Part shown: piece by piece, positions 8,675-19,700 of the stretch
Position numbering within the stretch: position 1 is the stretch's first letter
Layout of the letters: every line of letters starts with the position of its first letter
Assembly: GCF_034274695.1 (NCBI RefSeq)
Contig: NZ_CP128362.1
Location: 4,032,501 to 4,096,500, forward strand
Length of the DNA stretch: 64,000 nucleotides
Direction of reading: 5' to 3'
Source: Chitinophaga sp. LS1
GTDB taxonomy: Bacteria; Bacteroidota; Bacteroidia; Chitinophagales; Chitinophagaceae
Notes under the pieces: model-generated
The model's input: only the letters and a program-made list of their open reading frames with translations
What the model was told of the DNA's origin: nothing
The model's database searches: none
Position numbers and translations under genes: made by a program

Positions 8675-9511
8675 ATGTATAAGGTAGGTGAATTTAACCT
8701 TTTAAGAGTGAAGAAGGAGAGTGAGTTCGGCTTGTTCCTCGATGGCGTGGAGCAGGAGATACTGATGCCAAAACGTTTTGTTCCGGAAGGCGCAAAGCGG
8801 GGGGATGAGCTCAGGGTGTTTATTTATCATGATTCGGAGAATCGCCTTACAGCCACGAATCAGGAGCCTTATGGTATAGTGGGGGATATTGTGAACCTGA
8901 AGTGTACAGGATTGACCGAACAGGGTGCTTTCCTGGATTGGGGACTGATGAAAGACTTGTTTGTACCGGCGAGTAAACAGATGACCAAAATGGTGATTGG
9001 ACAGGATTACCTGGTCAAAATTTACCTGGATGAACGTACCGGCAGAGTCGCGGCTACAGAAAAATTAGATCCGTACCTTAGTAATGAGGAACTGACGGTA
9101 AAAGAGCAGGATCCAGTGGAACTGATTATATATAGAAGAACGGATCTTGGTTTTGTATGCATTGTAAATCAGAAACATACAGGACTATTACATTATGGAG
9201 ATGTGTTTGGCACAGTGGATATCGGCGATAAATTGAAAGGTTTTGTAAAGGCGGTAAAAGAGGAGAATAAGCTGGATGTTTCTGCGGGTGAGATGGGGTA
9301 TAAAAGAGTAGAGAATGAAGGGGAGAAGATCTTAAGATTACTCAAAGAAAACAACGGCTATCTGCCTTATCATGATAAGTCGGATCCGGAGGAGATCTAC
9401 TCGTTTTTTAGTATGAGTAAAAAAACGTTTAAGATGACCACAGGAAGTCTTTACAAAGCAAGAAAGATTGAGTTTACAAAAACAGGTATCAAGTTAATAG
9501 AAGAAGAATAG
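8675..9511 (+). CDS. cvfB: CvfB/YitL-family S1-like RNA-binding protein
   Basis: 278 residues. Cytosolic protein with S1-like OB folds and a C-terminal winged helix, implicated in RNA binding and virulence or stress control in Firmicutes. Visible: an N-terminal S1-like segment (LLRVKKESEFGLFLDG), a second (GIVGDIVNLKCTGLTEQGAF then DLFVPASKQ), a third (VELIIYRRTDLGFVCIVNQK then GLLHYGDVF), and the terminal wHTH (SDPEEIYSFFSMSKKTFK, ending FTKTGIKLIEEE). ATG 8675 gives MYKVGEFNLLRV; the 8594 start would overlap the KirBac start. It is followed by the dispersed 3'UTR element and a terminator, so it is probably a single-gene unit. Confidence 0.88.
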   Translation: MYKVGEFNLLRVKKESEFGLFLDGVEQEILMPKRFVPEGAKRGDELRVFIYHDSENRLTATNQEPYGIVGDIVNLKCTGLTEQGAFLDWGLMKDLFVPASKQMTKMVIGQDYLVKIYLDERTGRVAATEKLDPYLSNEELTVKEQDPVELIIYRRTDLGFVCIVNQKHTGLLHYGDVFGTVDIGDKLKGFVKAVKEENKLDVSAGEMGYKRVENEGEKILRLLKENNGYLPYHDKSDPEEIYSFFSMSKKTFKMTTGSLYKARKIEFTKTGIKLIEEE

Positions 9512-9515
9512 GATA

Positions 9516-9560
9516 TTGCCCTGCGGCAGCAAGGCAGTCATCTCTCTTTCGGCTGGCGCC
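9516..9560. repeat. Copy 2 of the dispersed 3'UTR element (CGGCAGCA family)
   Basis: ATTGCCCTGCGGCAGCAAGG to GGCTGGCGCC, starting a few bases after the cvfB stop. It aligns without gaps to the element after the GH92 gene. Two imperfect copies of TATYATCCTTCTAAATCATT follow at about 9566-9610, before the terminator. Confidence 0.7.
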
Positions 9561-9611
9561 GGAGGTATTATCCTTCTAAATCATTGAGGTATCATCCTTC
9601 TAAATCATTCA

Positions 9612-9642
9612 AAAAGCCGGATCGCCCAACGATCCGGCTTTT
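9612..9642 (+). terminator. Terminator after cvfB
   Basis: A 13-bp perfect stem AAAAGCCGGATCG / CGATCCGGCTTTT with loop CCCAA. A and T tracts on the two sides allow either direction. The insertion sequence starts eight bases downstream. Confidence 0.88.
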
Positions 9643-9650
9643 ATTATATT

Positions 9651-11372
9651 AGGGTCTGCTGAATAAGTATTAAGATATTGTTAATCAATATTATATGGCT
9701 TATTATTTGCTACAGAAGTGCTTATATATTGAGTGATTCATCTCCAAAACCATGCAGCAATGATACGTTACACTCCTTCAAAACAGTTAACATTAGACGG
9801 ATTTTCTACACCCTTCTCGCAGCAATTATCAACTAGCAATCGATGGGTTATACTGGCTGCAAAGATTCCGTGGGATAAACTGGCGGAGGTGTATTATAAA
9901 AAGATGCGGGCAGATTTTGGAGCTCCAACATTGAGTGCCAGGATGGTGATTGGTGCGGTGATCATCAAACATATACTGAACATAGATGATCGGGAGGTAG
10001 TAGAGCAAATCACGGAAAATATATATCTGCAATATTTTGTAGGCTTAAGCAGTTTTCAACAGGAGGCTCCCTTTGATGCATCGTTGATGGTAAGTATTAG
10101 AAAACGGTTAGGCATAGAAGTTATGTCCAGATTGAATGAGATTATTTTGCAGGAAGCGGGATTAACTAAAGTGAATGAAGAGAAGGTAGCGAATACCGAA
10201 GGAAATAGTGATCAGGATGAGAATGGAGGGGATAGAAATAACGATTGCTCGCAGGATCATATGAACAGTGTAAAAGAAAAGCCACCTGAAGCGCTATCAG
10301 GAACAGTGATGTTAGATGCGACTGTGTCAGAGCAACAGATCGAATATCCAACAGATATCAAATTACTGAATGAAGGACGCCGTCAATTGGAAGGGATGAT
10401 AGAGCGGGGATGTCAGGCGGCGGAACTGGTAATGCCGCGGATGTATAGGAAGATAGCCAGGAAGCAATATCTGAATATTGCCAAAAAGAAAAACAAGAGC
10501 AAAAGAGATATACGCAGAGGTATCCGGCAGCAACTACAATATGTTAAGCGTGATTTAAAGTATATCAATTGGCTGATAGAATCAGATGCTACTTTTAAGG
10601 AGACGTTGAAAATGAAGGACTGGACCTTAATACAAGTGATTCAGGAAATGTATCGTCAGCAGGCAGAGATGTATAAGAAAAGAGAACAAAAAATGTCGGA
10701 TAGGATTGTAAGTATCTATCAACCGCATGTACGTCCAATGCCTAGAGGTAAAGACCGTGTATCAACAGAGTTTGGGAGCAAGCAACTGGTGATGTTGAAA
10801 GATGGTTACACACATATAGAAAAGCTGAGTTGGGACAATTACAATGAAGGTGGATTGCTGATAGCCAGCCTGGAAACATATAAACGCTTGTTTGGTTGCT
10901 ATCCTGAGCGTGTATTGGCAGATCAGTTGTTCGGCACACGTGAAAACAGACGATTCATGAAGGAAAAAGGGATCCGTTATGTTGGCAAGCCATTGGGTCG
11001 ACCATCACCGGAGAGTAAGCAGCAAAAGCGATTATTACAAAAGGAGATGCCAGAACGAAATGCGATTGAAGGGAAGTTTGGACAAGGAAAAAATGCATAT
11101 GGCCTGGGTAAGATCAAGGCCCGTCTAAAGGATACGGCTGAGAGTTGGGTGATGTCTATATACTTTGTCATGAATCTGCTTAAACTGGCAGCTGGTTCTT
11201 TGTTGTCAGCACTCCAAATCTATTACTGGCTGGTAACAGAGGGCTATTTGACCATAATGGTAAATAGCCCCGATGCACAATTTATACCCCGATATATGAG
11301 ACGTCAGAAAGGGGAAATAGCCAGGTGTTAAAATGAAATATAATTGATCGGATAACTTATTCAGCAGACCCT
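9651..11372 (+). mobile_element. Intact IS element (IS5/IS1182-like), 1,722 bp
   Basis: Perfect 18-bp terminal inverted repeats: AGGGTCTGCTGAATAAGT at 9651-9668 and its exact complement at 11355-11372. A 5-bp direct repeat ATATT flanks the element (9646-9650 and 11373-11377), read as the target duplication. One uninterrupted transposase ORF fills it. Perfect ends, intact ORF and exact target duplication suggest a recent insertion. It landed next to the cvfB terminator and breaks no visible gene. Confidence 0.95.
9760..11331 (+). CDS. DDE transposase, IS5/IS1182-like with DUF772
   Basis: 523 residues from ATG 9760 (a GTG at 9733 is an in-frame alternative). The N-terminal DUF772 domain is visible (LAEVYYKKMRADFGAPTLSA then IIKHILNIDDREVVEQITEN, and SSFQQEAPFDASLMVSIRKR). 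A low-complexity acidic linker (about residues 145-175) precedes the DDE core: GTVMLDATVSEQQIEYPTD (first Asp), PERVLADQLFGTRENRRF (second Asp) and RNAIEGKFGQGKNAYG (Glu). A coiled-coil-like basic insert (IAKKKNKSKRDIRRGIRQQL) sits between the first two. The C-terminus (YFVMNLLKLAAGSLL) is typical. No frameshift, stop or missing catalytic residue was found. Confidence 0.93.
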   Translation: MIRYTPSKQLTLDGFSTPFSQQLSTSNRWVILAAKIPWDKLAEVYYKKMRADFGAPTLSARMVIGAVIIKHILNIDDREVVEQITENIYLQYFVGLSSFQQEAPFDASLMVSIRKRLGIEVMSRLNEIILQEAGLTKVNEEKVANTEGNSDQDENGGDRNNDCSQDHMNSVKEKPPEALSGTVMLDATVSEQQIEYPTDIKLLNEGRRQLEGMIERGCQAAELVMPRMYRKIARKQYLNIAKKKNKSKRDIRRGIRQQLQYVKRDLKYINWLIESDATFKETLKMKDWTLIQVIQEMYRQQAEMYKKREQKMSDRIVSIYQPHVRPMPRGKDRVSTEFGSKQLVMLKDGYTHIEKLSWDNYNEGGLLIASLETYKRLFGCYPERVLADQLFGTRENRRFMKEKGIRYVGKPLGRPSPESKQQKRLLQKEMPERNAIEGKFGQGKNAYGLGKIKARLKDTAESWVMSIYFVMNLLKLAAGSLLSALQIYYWLVTEGYLTIMVNSPDAQFIPRYMRRQKGEIARC

Positions 11373-11484
11373 ATATTAAAGAAATTTTCCTCCTGACTGG
11401 TACTATATTCCCTCCCAAACGACTCCTTATCTGACCTAAGCGCTGTACCATTTTTTATTCAAAAAACCATTTAACAAACCCTCT

Positions 11485-13887
11485 ATGATGATCCATTACA
11501 AAGACCGGTTGTACGGGCTACTCCGCCGTGTACAGCATTCCTTTCTCGTTATGGTCTGTCTGTTAGCATGTCTGAAGCTAACACCAGCCACCGCCCAACT
11601 TTCCCGCCTCCATGCCGATGGCAAACGAATCGTCAACGCCTCCAACCAGGAAGTGATCCTGAAAGGCGTCGGCCTCGGTGCCTGGCTCCTTCAAGAAGGC
11701 TATATGATGAAAGAAGGCGGCGATGGCCCTCAGTGGTCCGTCAAAAAGTATCTTTACGACCAGGGGCAAACCGATGCCCAGGTAGAAGCCTTCTACCAGT
11801 CCTGGCGTGACAATTTTATCACCAAAGCCGACATCGATTACATCGCCTCCCTCGGTTTTAACTGTGTGCGGCTCCCCATGCACTACGAACTCTTTCTCAC
11901 GGCTGCCCAGAGGGCAGAACGCCTGAAAGTGATCCATGCCAATGCCAGCGCCAGTTCTGTATCCACGTACATCAGTGCACTCACCACATGGTATAACAAC
12001 AATACCCTGTTCACAGACACGAACACCGAAGGTTTCCGGTTGGCAGACAGTCTGCTGAAATGGACGGCTGCCAACAACATGTACGTCATCCTCGATCTCC
12101 ACGCCGCCCCCGGCTCACAAGGCCTGGACCACAACATCAACGATGGCTTTGTCGGCAATGACCTGTACAACCAGGCCATCTATGGCAACATGACCGTTCG
12201 TTTATGGCAGGCGCTTTCCCGCCATTACATTAATAACGATGGCGTGGCTTTTTATGACCTGATCAATGAACCTCACAAGGTACCCAGCAACACAACCGTA
12301 CATGACATTTTCGAAAGACTGATCAACGCGGTGCGTGCCGAAGGCGATACCCACCTCCTCATGGTAGAAGGGAACGGCTATGGTAATAACTATGGCAGTA
12401 TGCAGCCGTATACTTTTACCAACCCCGCTAACCTCGTGTATAACTCCCACCGTTACTGGAATTCCACCGACGTTACTGTAGGTAACACCGATCCTAACCA
12501 GATTTCTGACCTCGCCAATATCGTTGCCTGGAGAAATACCTACAATGTACCTGTATGGGTAGGCGAAACCGGGGAAAACAGCAACGACTGGCTCTCCGCC
12601 AATATCGCTGCTATGAACAGTATCGGTGTAGGCTGGTGTCACTGGACGTACAAACGACTCACGGCTGGTGAAAACGCTGCACTGCTAAGACTCACAGGCC
12701 CTTCTGTACTGGATGGCGCGGGTAATATGGCTGCTGTGCTGAACAACATCAAATTTGCTAATAATATCAAAAACACAAACACAATTGCCGCCGTAGCTCC
12801 CGGACAAGCTGCCAACGGGCCTGTCGGCAAAACGATCTGGCTGAAAGGCTTTAATGGGAAATACGTGAGTTCCAGAGGGGGCAGCGGTGCAATATGGTGT
12901 GATAGTAACTCAGTAGGCACCTATAATAAATTCTACGTAGTAGATGCCGGAAATGGCAAGGTAGCATTGAGGAACAGTGCACTGTTTGTCTCCTCCGAAA
13001 ACGGTACACAGGCGATGACGTGCAATCGGAATGTATACCAGGGATGGGAAAAGTTCGACTGGATCGTAAATACAGATGGAACGATCTTTTTAAAAGCCAG
13101 CAATGGGTTGTACGTTTCTTCTGAAAACGGTACACAGGCTATGACCTGCAACCGGCCTACCGCTAGTGGGTGGGAAGCTTTCTCCTGGGGAGAAGTGAGC
13201 AGCGCAGCGCCTATAGGGCAAACGGTGTGGTTACAGGGAAATAACGGTCAGTACGTAAGTTCCAAAGGCAATGTGAATCCGATGTATTGCAATGCTACGG
13301 TGGTACAAAGCTGGAACCAGTTCCTGATAGGTGATGGCGGAAATGGCAAAGTGACCCTCAATAATGGTGGGTATTTTGTTTCTTCTGAAGATGGTACAAC
13401 GTCTATGAATTGTAACAGGGCGACAGCGCAGGATTGGGAGAAATTTGACTGGATAGTAAATGATAATGGTACAGTATCATTAAGAAGTAGTAATGCGTTG
13501 TATGTTTCTTCTGAAAATGGTTCGGCAGAGATGACCTGTAGCAGAACGTATCCGCAGGGATGGGAAGCCTTCTCATGGGGAGAGGTATCCACTGCAAGAA
13601 TAGCAGCAAGTGCAGATAGTGTGGTAAGTTTGAAAACCGAAAAGGTATTGGTCGTATACCCCAATCCTGTCAGCAAGGGTACCGAACTGACCATAAACGT
13701 AGCAGGATATGACGGAAAAACCCCCTTGCAGGTATTCGTAAAAGATATCTATCAACGAACTTTAATTAATAAGAAAGCGGGAACTGCCCGCGTTAGTATT
13801 TCCACTGGTAACCTGGTCCCCGGGATGTATGTAGTTGTGATCACCTATGGCAATCAGATATTTACAAAACAGGTCCTGATACTGTAA
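11485..13887 (+). CDS. Secreted GH5 glycoside hydrolase with fascin-like modules and T9SS type A tail
   Basis: 800 residues. A signal peptide ([19 protein letters not shown]) precedes a GH5 barrel (about 40-420): [30 protein letters not shown] with the acid/base Glu, and [11 protein letters not shown] with the nucleophile Glu. Two related beta-trefoil, fascin-like regions follow (about 450-570 and 580-695). Their repeats share the core [18 protein letters not shown] and the ending [11 protein letters not shown]. The last 80 residues ([14 protein letters not shown] to FTKQVLIL) are a T9SS type A sorting domain. The enzyme should be secreted and attached or released at the surface, acting on beta-glucan or mannan; the exact substrate cannot be told. 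It is paired with the zincin gene downstream, whose sorting tail is similar. Confidence 0.9.
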   Translation: MMIHYKDRLYGLLRRVQHSFLVMVCLLACLKLTPATAQLSRLHADGKRIVNASNQEVILKGVGLGAWLLQEGYMMKEGGDGPQWSVKKYLYDQGQTDAQVEAFYQSWRDNFITKADIDYIASLGFNCVRLPMHYELFLTAAQRAERLKVIHANASASSVSTYISALTTWYNNNTLFTDTNTEGFRLADSLLKWTAANNMYVILDLHAAPGSQGLDHNINDGFVGNDLYNQAIYGNMTVRLWQALSRHYINNDGVAFYDLINEPHKVPSNTTVHDIFERLINAVRAEGDTHLLMVEGNGYGNNYGSMQPYTFTNPANLVYNSHRYWNSTDVTVGNTDPNQISDLANIVAWRNTYNVPVWVGETGENSNDWLSANIAAMNSIGVGWCHWTYKRLTAGENAALLRLTGPSVLDGAGNMAAVLNNIKFANNIKNTNTIAAVAPGQAANGPVGKTIWLKGFNGKYVSSRGGSGAIWCDSNSVGTYNKFYVVDAGNGKVALRNSALFVSSENGTQAMTCNRNVYQGWEKFDWIVNTDGTIFLKASNGLYVSSENGTQAMTCNRPTASGWEAFSWGEVSSAAPIGQTVWLQGNNGQYVSSKGNVNPMYCNATVVQSWNQFLIGDGGNGKVTLNNGGYFVSSEDGTTSMNCNRATAQDWEKFDWIVNDNGTVSLRSSNALYVSSENGSAEMTCSRTYPQGWEAFSWGEVSTARIAASADSVVSLKTEKVLVVYPNPVSKGTELTINVAGYDGKTPLQVFVKDIYQRTLINKKAGTARVSISTGNLVPGMYVVVITYGNQIFTKQVLIL

Positions 13888-13900
13888 AAGGTATCCTTAC

Positions 13901-13931
13901 AGGACCGGTCATTGCGCATATGACCGGTCCT
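13901..13931. terminator. Hairpin between the two T9SS cargo genes
   Basis: A perfect 12-bp stem AGGACCGGTCAT / ATGACCGGTCCT around TGCGCAT. There is no strong T tract, so it may be an attenuator or mRNA-stabilising hairpin instead of a full terminator. Confidence 0.55.
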
Positions 13932-13974
13932 GTGTTTCCACGAATTTTTTATCACCCCCTTATAAACAATAACC

Positions 13975-15387
13975 ATGAAAAGAAAAGTACTGTATGCGCT
14001 TTTATTGATGGGCTGCTCAGCCTTTAACCGGGTAGAAGCACAGACGCCACCTGCTACCTGGCAGGAGCACTGGTTTGAGCACAATCAATTATTGACACGG
14101 GTATTTTACGACAACGATGTCGCTGTGTATTACGACAGTGACGTAAGCACTGCTGTTACCTGGCCCTACCAGTACATGGGCGATGTATGGCGGTACACCA
14201 GGAAGACCTATGGCTGGTTTGGCTCCGATCCGCATTTATTTGCCGTACTCCATACCAACAAGTACAGTGGTGGGCATCCTTCCGGTTATTTCGATGCCAG
14301 TCATGACAACCGCGACGTGGCGGACGTAGGTCCTGGTCCATGGACAAGTGCCTCTGGCGGCGATCATGACCTGCTCACACACGAAGTAGGTCATATCGTA
14401 GAAGGTGATTCCAAAAATGCGCATAACTCTCCTGCATTCGGCATATGGGGAGATAGCAAGTGGGCGGAAATCTACATCTACGACGTATACAATGGTCTGG
14501 GTATGACCAGCGATGCGGCCAGAGTTTATACCACATTTACCAATACGACTGACAACTTCCCTGTTGCCGGTACACATTGGTTCCGCGATTGGTTTTACCC
14601 TATTTACAGCCAGTATGGTGGCAGCAAAGTACTGAACAGGTATTTTGTATTATTATCTTCTTATTTCCCAAAGAGCGGTAGCGATTATGCCCGTTCACTA
14701 AACATGGGTGAGTTTATTCATTTTTGGAGCGCTGCGGCTGGCGTAAGTCTGAAATCACAGGCGACCACCGCATTCGGCTGGAATTCCACGTACGAAAGCC
14801 AATTTAACCAGGCACAGATTGATTTTCCAATCACATATGCACCAGTGACGATCGCTGCGTACATGTACCAGGACATCAATTATGGCGGTTATGGTATCTC
14901 ATTGCCAGTTGGTAGTTATAACCTGACGGCTTTAAAAGCATATGGTGCTATCAATGACGACATTACATCTGTAAAAGTAACAGCTGGTTATAAGGTGACT
15001 CTTTATGCAGATGACAATTTCTCCGGTGCATCCCTGGTACTTACATCAGATGTATCATTGCTGGATGTAAGCACCTGGAATGACAAGGTAAGTTCAGTAA
15101 AAGTAGAAGCGGTGACTACAGCGGCGGCAGAAAAAGAGAGTGCAGATGTGACGGTATATCCGAATCCTGTATTGAAAGGTGGTATGCTGACAGTGAATGT
15201 GGGTAAGTATGATGGGAAGGAACCGGTATATGTGTCAGTTGTAGATGTGAATAAGAAAGTGGTGGCAGAGCGGAAAGATAATGCGGCCAGGATTGCGCTG
15301 GAGGTGAAGGATTTGCCTGCCGGGGTGTATGTGGTGATTATCACAAATGGCAGGAAGAGTTATACGAAGAAGATAGTGATTCAGTAA
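13975..15387 (+). CDS. Secreted zincin-like protein with beta/gamma-crystallin domain and T9SS tail
   Basis: 470 residues. The signal peptide ends near EAQT (residue 23). The central domain carries an HExxH-type site in LLTHEVGHIVEGDS (about 139-152) with a downstream acidic residue in DSKWAEIYIYDVY, so it is probably a zinc metallopeptidase or a relative. Residues about 300-382 form a beta/gamma-crystallin-type unit: YMYQDINYGGYGISLPVGSY then LYADDNFSGASLVLTSD, with an N/D-D-x-S/T-S calcium motif in INDDITSV. The final 75 residues (VYPNPVLKGG to KKIVIQ) are a T9SS type A domain closely resembling that of the GH5 protein. Peptidase activity is inferred from the motif only. A strong terminator follows. 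Confidence 0.8.
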   Translation: MKRKVLYALLLMGCSAFNRVEAQTPPATWQEHWFEHNQLLTRVFYDNDVAVYYDSDVSTAVTWPYQYMGDVWRYTRKTYGWFGSDPHLFAVLHTNKYSGGHPSGYFDASHDNRDVADVGPGPWTSASGGDHDLLTHEVGHIVEGDSKNAHNSPAFGIWGDSKWAEIYIYDVYNGLGMTSDAARVYTTFTNTTDNFPVAGTHWFRDWFYPIYSQYGGSKVLNRYFVLLSSYFPKSGSDYARSLNMGEFIHFWSAAAGVSLKSQATTAFGWNSTYESQFNQAQIDFPITYAPVTIAAYMYQDINYGGYGISLPVGSYNLTALKAYGAINDDITSVKVTAGYKVTLYADDNFSGASLVLTSDVSLLDVSTWNDKVSSVKVEAVTTAAAEKESADVTVYPNPVLKGGMLTVNVGKYDGKEPVYVSVVDVNKKVVAERKDNAARIALEVKDLPAGVYVVIITNGRKSYTKKIVIQ

Positions 15388-15402
15388 ATTTTTACTTTTA
15401 GT

Positions 15403-15443
15403 AAAAAGAGGGTGCGCCGATTTTTCGGGGCACCCTCTTTTTT
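15403..15443 (+). terminator. Terminator after the zincin gene
   Basis: A 13-bp stem AAAAAGAGGGTGC / GCACCCTCTTTTT, with further loop pairing (GCCGA / TCGG), flows into a T tract. Confidence 0.9.
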
Positions 15444-15461
15444 ATCCCGATTGATTCATTC

Positions 15462-15494
15462 AAAAAAAGGAAGCATCTCAATTGAGATGCTTCC
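15462..15494 (-). terminator. Terminator of the efflux operon (minus strand)
   Basis: A perfect 26-bp palindrome (GGAAGCATCTCAA and its complement) at 15469-15494 is followed on the minus strand by seven T residues. It ends the operon whose last gene stops at 15630. Confidence 0.85.
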
Positions 15495-15629
15495 CTTTCC
15501 GATGCTTTTTCCGGTCTTTCGTTCCTTATATTCTTTCTATTATTCCCCGATGGTTTCCGTTTATCAATATCTTAACCTGTTGAGTATTTATTCCTTTATA
15601 GTCATCTTAACCAATCGGTACCTATCTAA

Positions 15630-16748
15630 TTATTTATCCTTCTGTAATTCTGTCTTCTTTATTTCCTGACCATCCCTGTTCTCTTCTGTCGCTGTCGCCA
15701 CAATAATATCACCTGCCTTCAGATCGCCAAACACCTCTATCTTACCATCTACTTCACGACCCGTAGATACCGGTACATGTACCGCCTTGTTATTTTCTAC
15801 CTTCACTACAAACACCTGCACTGTAGAATTCACCACCGCTGTCTTAGGCAGAATAAAAGCGCTATCCGCTGTATTCATCGGGATGTTCACTTCTGCAATC
15901 ATACCCGGCAACAACTTCTTGTCATTATTGGTCACATCCATTTCTATACGCTGTGAACGCAGTCTTGCATCCAGCGCACCAGCCAGACGGTTCACCTTAG
16001 CGGTGAACTGCTTACCCTGGAACGCTTTTACTGTGAAATTCACTTCACTGTTGCTACCCAGATAGCTGGTGTAAGACTCAGGCACTGAGATAACGAGACG
16101 CAGTTTTCGCTGTTCCTGCAATGTTACGATAGGTAATTCAGAACCTTTACCGGTAGGACCTACATACGCACCCGCACTCACATTACGCGCCGTAATGATA
16201 CCTGCAAATGGTGCACGGATCTCCAGGTAATTTCTGGTATCAGACACTTCTCTGTAAGAAGACTTGGCTGCTTCCAGGTTAGCAAGGTCTGAATTCATCT
16301 TCGCCTTTGCCTGATCCAGGTCGTTTTTAGACACTGTACCTGGTGTAAGACTGGTCGTATATAAACGATCATAATTCGCTTTACTGGCCAGGTAAATCGC
16401 CTCCTGTGATTTCAGCCGGGAATCAGCCGCATTCAGCTGAGCCGTCATTTCAGGTGCTTCCATGGTCACCAGCAGATCGCCGGTGTTTACTTCGGAGCCT
16501 ACATCCACATTCAGCTTCTTTACAAAGCTGCTCACCTTTGCATAGATATCTACCTGCTGAAAAGCAATCAGCTCACCCGGCAGCTTCAGGGTAGATGAGA
16601 GCTTTCCTTTCTGAATGGCTACTACTGGTGTAGCCGGAGCTTCAGTTGCGGCACTTTCTTTTTCTGATTCACCTTTTGTGTGTCCGCAACTGTTCAACAG
16701 CAGCATCGCGGGTAAGCTGCACAGTAATATTATTATATTCTTTTTCAT
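15630..16748 (-). CDS. RND efflux membrane-fusion (periplasmic adaptor) lipoprotein
   Basis: 372 residues from ATG 16748, five bases after the pump stop. A lipobox LLLNSC anchors it to the membrane. Adaptor features: barrel-sandwich halves (VDIYAKVSSFVKKLNVDVGS then GDLLVTMEAPE; YLEIRAPFAGIITARNVSAG), an alpha-hairpin coiled coil (about 105-170), and a beta barrel (KLLPGMIAEVNIPMNTADSA). It links the RND pump to the TolC-like channel. It is the last gene of the operon, whereas adaptors are normally first. Longer in-frame starts (16760, 16775) overlap the pump gene and are less convincing. Confidence 0.92.
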   Translation of the reverse strand: MKKNIIILLCSLPAMLLLNSCGHTKGESEKESAATEAPATPVVAIQKGKLSSTLKLPGELIAFQQVDIYAKVSSFVKKLNVDVGSEVNTGDLLVTMEAPEMTAQLNAADSRLKSQEAIYLASKANYDRLYTTSLTPGTVSKNDLDQAKAKMNSDLANLEAAKSSYREVSDTRNYLEIRAPFAGIITARNVSAGAYVGPTGKGSELPIVTLQEQRKLRLVISVPESYTSYLGSNSEVNFTVKAFQGKQFTAKVNRLAGALDARLRSQRIEMDVTNNDKKLLPGMIAEVNIPMNTADSAFILPKTAVVNSTVQVFVVKVENNKAVHVPVSTGREVDGKIEVFGDLKAGDIIVATATEENRDGQEIKKTELQKDK

Positions 16749-16752
16749 ATGA

Positions 16753-19700
16753 CTATTCATACAAGGATGGTACATAGTTTTTACTTTCTTTATCTTCCGG
16801 ATCCAGTGATACGGACTTAGTGCTTGCCTTACCCTGTGCCCATGCGAATACCAGTGGTAGTAAGAAGAGGGTGCTAAAGGTAGAGGCTATCAAACCACCA
16901 ATTACCGCACGACCCAGCGGAGATGTCTGGTCACCGGTTTCACCCAGGCCACTCGCCATCGGGATCATACCCGCCACCATCGCCAAACTCGTCATCAGGA
17001 TCGGACGCAGACGCAGTGCAACAGCTTCTTTTGCAGAGAGCAATGCATCGCCATTATGACGGCGTAACTGCTCTGCATTCGTGACCATCAATACCGCGTT
17101 GGATATCGATACACCCACTGACATGATGATACCCATATAGGACTGAAGGTTCAGCGTTGAACCTGTTATTATAAGCAGGGAGAGCGAACCTAATAGTACT
17201 GCAGGTACGGAAGCCAGTACCACCGCCGATACCTTGAAGGACTGGAAGTTGGCCGCCAGCATCAGGAAGATCACGATGATCGCTATTACCAAACCATTCT
17301 GCAAACTATCCAGCGTATCTGTCAGCGTTGATGTCAGACCTATCAGGTCTACGTTCAGACCACGGGGCATTTCGCCCAGTGATTTGATCGCTTTGTTCAC
17401 CTCTGTAGTCGCAGTACCCAGGTCAATGTTATTGAGGTTGGCTGTTACTGACAGGGTAGGCATCGCACCAAGGTTATCTGCTTCACCCAGTGTGGTATCA
17501 GGTGTGATGGTCGCTACATCGCCTAATACCGGGCGTGCACTGTTTGGCAGTAATGGTAATTCCTCGATGGCATGAATGTCTGTCATTTTATTTTCCGGGA
17601 TCTCTACCTGTACGTTGTAGCTCAGGTTCTGCTTTTCATCTACCCATACGTTTTTCTCTGTATAGCGGGAAGATGATGTAGAAGCCGTGATGGTACGGGA
17701 GATGGTCGCCAGGTCAATACCCAGTTGCGATGCTCTTAAACGGTCAATCTCTATCTTCAGGGAAGGATACTTGGTAGATTGTCCCAGTTGTACGTCGCGG
17801 AGGAAAGGAATTTCTTTCAGACGCGCGATCATTTTATTTGCATATTGTTCCGCCTGTTTCCTGTTTCTGCCGGAGAACCGTACCTCGATCGGGGTAGGTG
17901 AACCCTGGCTCAGGATCTTTTCAGTCAGTTCAATTGGTTCGAATGATGGCTTCACATCTGGCTCTACCTGTTTCAGTTTTGCCCTGATCTTATCTTTCAG
18001 TTCATCTATGTTCGTTTTATACTCTTCTTTCAGGGCTACCTGGATAACTGCTTCCTGCGGACCTGCCATCCACAGGTAGATAGGTGCAGTAGAGAAGAGA
18101 CCCGGGTGCTGACCGATATAAGCAGAGGTGATAGACACATTCTCAGGACCCACCAGGTCTCTGATCATATTGATCGTCTTCAGTGTTTTAGCTTCTGTTA
18201 CTTCGGCACGGGTACCATCCGGTGCCCGCAAACGAAGCTGGAACTGACCACCATTACTATGTGGCAATACATCACGACCAATGTGGTTCAGTAACAATAC
18301 AACCAGACCCAGACCGCCAATAATATATACGGTAACAATCAGCTTACGCGCCGGGAAGATACGCTCCATGAAACGCATAAAGCGGTTACGGAATTTATCG
18401 AATTTAGTCAGCGGTGCATCGTGACCACCATGCGGATGTTCAACAAGCATTTTCTTTTCATCCCATGTATCTTCTTCCAGACCATCAGGTTTGTAATCCT
18501 GTGGAGTGCCATGACCATGTTCTTTCATAAGCCAGTTGGCCATTACAGGTACAAAGGTCTGCGCCAGGAAGTAAGAAACGATCATCGCAAAACCAATCGC
18601 AAGCGCCAGTGGCAGGAACAATGAACCTGGGATACCACCCATGGTAAATGCTGGTGCAAACACGGCTAGAATACAGAAGAGGATGAGGAGTTTCGGGAAG
18701 GCGATCTCCTTACACGCATCCCAGATCGCGAGGCCCTTCGGCTTACCCATATCCAGGTGCTGGTGTATGTTTTCTATCGTCACCGTGCTTTCATCCACCA
18801 ATATACCGATGGCCAGCGCAAGCCCACTCAGTGTCATAATGTTGATCGTCTGCCCTGCTAACTTGAGACAGAGTACTGCCGCAATGATAGAGGTGGGAAT
18901 CGTGAGGATTACAATGAGTGCACCGCGTGGATCACCCAGGAAGAGTAATACCATCAGACCAGTGAGCACTGCACCAATTGTACCTTCACTGATCAGACTC
19001 TTTACAGCGTTGATCACATATACGGACTGGTCAAACTCAAAAGACAGCTTTACATCATCTGGCAACTGTGCCTGGAATCTTGGAATAGCTGCTTTCAGTT
19101 TTTGTACCACATCCCATGTAGAGGCGTCACCATTCTTTGCTACGGAGAGGTAGATAGAACGACGGCCGTTTACCAGTGCATAACCGGCAGTGATGTCCGC
19201 ACCATCTTCTACCGTCGCAACGTCGCGAAGGAAGAGTGTTTGTGCACCACCTCTGAAGAGCGGAATGTCTTCGAAATCTTTTATAGTATGGATGGTCGTG
19301 TTTACGGGGGTGATAAAGTTCTTATCACCTATACGCACGTTACCGGAAGGAGACACCTGGTTGTTGAGGCGAAGGGCTTCAACTACCTGGTCAGGTGTCA
19401 TATTGTGAGAGCGGAGCAAAGTAGGATCCACTTTGATCACCACGGTACGGATATTACCACCAAAAGGAGGGGCGGACAACAGACCTGGGATCTGTGTAAA
19501 GGACGAACGCACATAAGTATTTGCGAGGTCCAGCAGTTCGTTGTTATTACGCTTGTCGCTGCTCAATACCAGGTTACCTACAGGCAGGGTAGAGGCGTCA
19601 AAGCGAAGAATAAATGGCGGTTGCGACCCAGGTGGAAAGATGGCCTGGGCCCGGTTACAGAAGGCTGCGAGCTCCGCCTGTGCCTGTGCCATGTTAGTAC

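Noticed and set aside
15412..15669. Plus-strand ORF of 85 codons
   Set aside because: It spans two terminators and runs into the adaptor gene; not a plausible gene.
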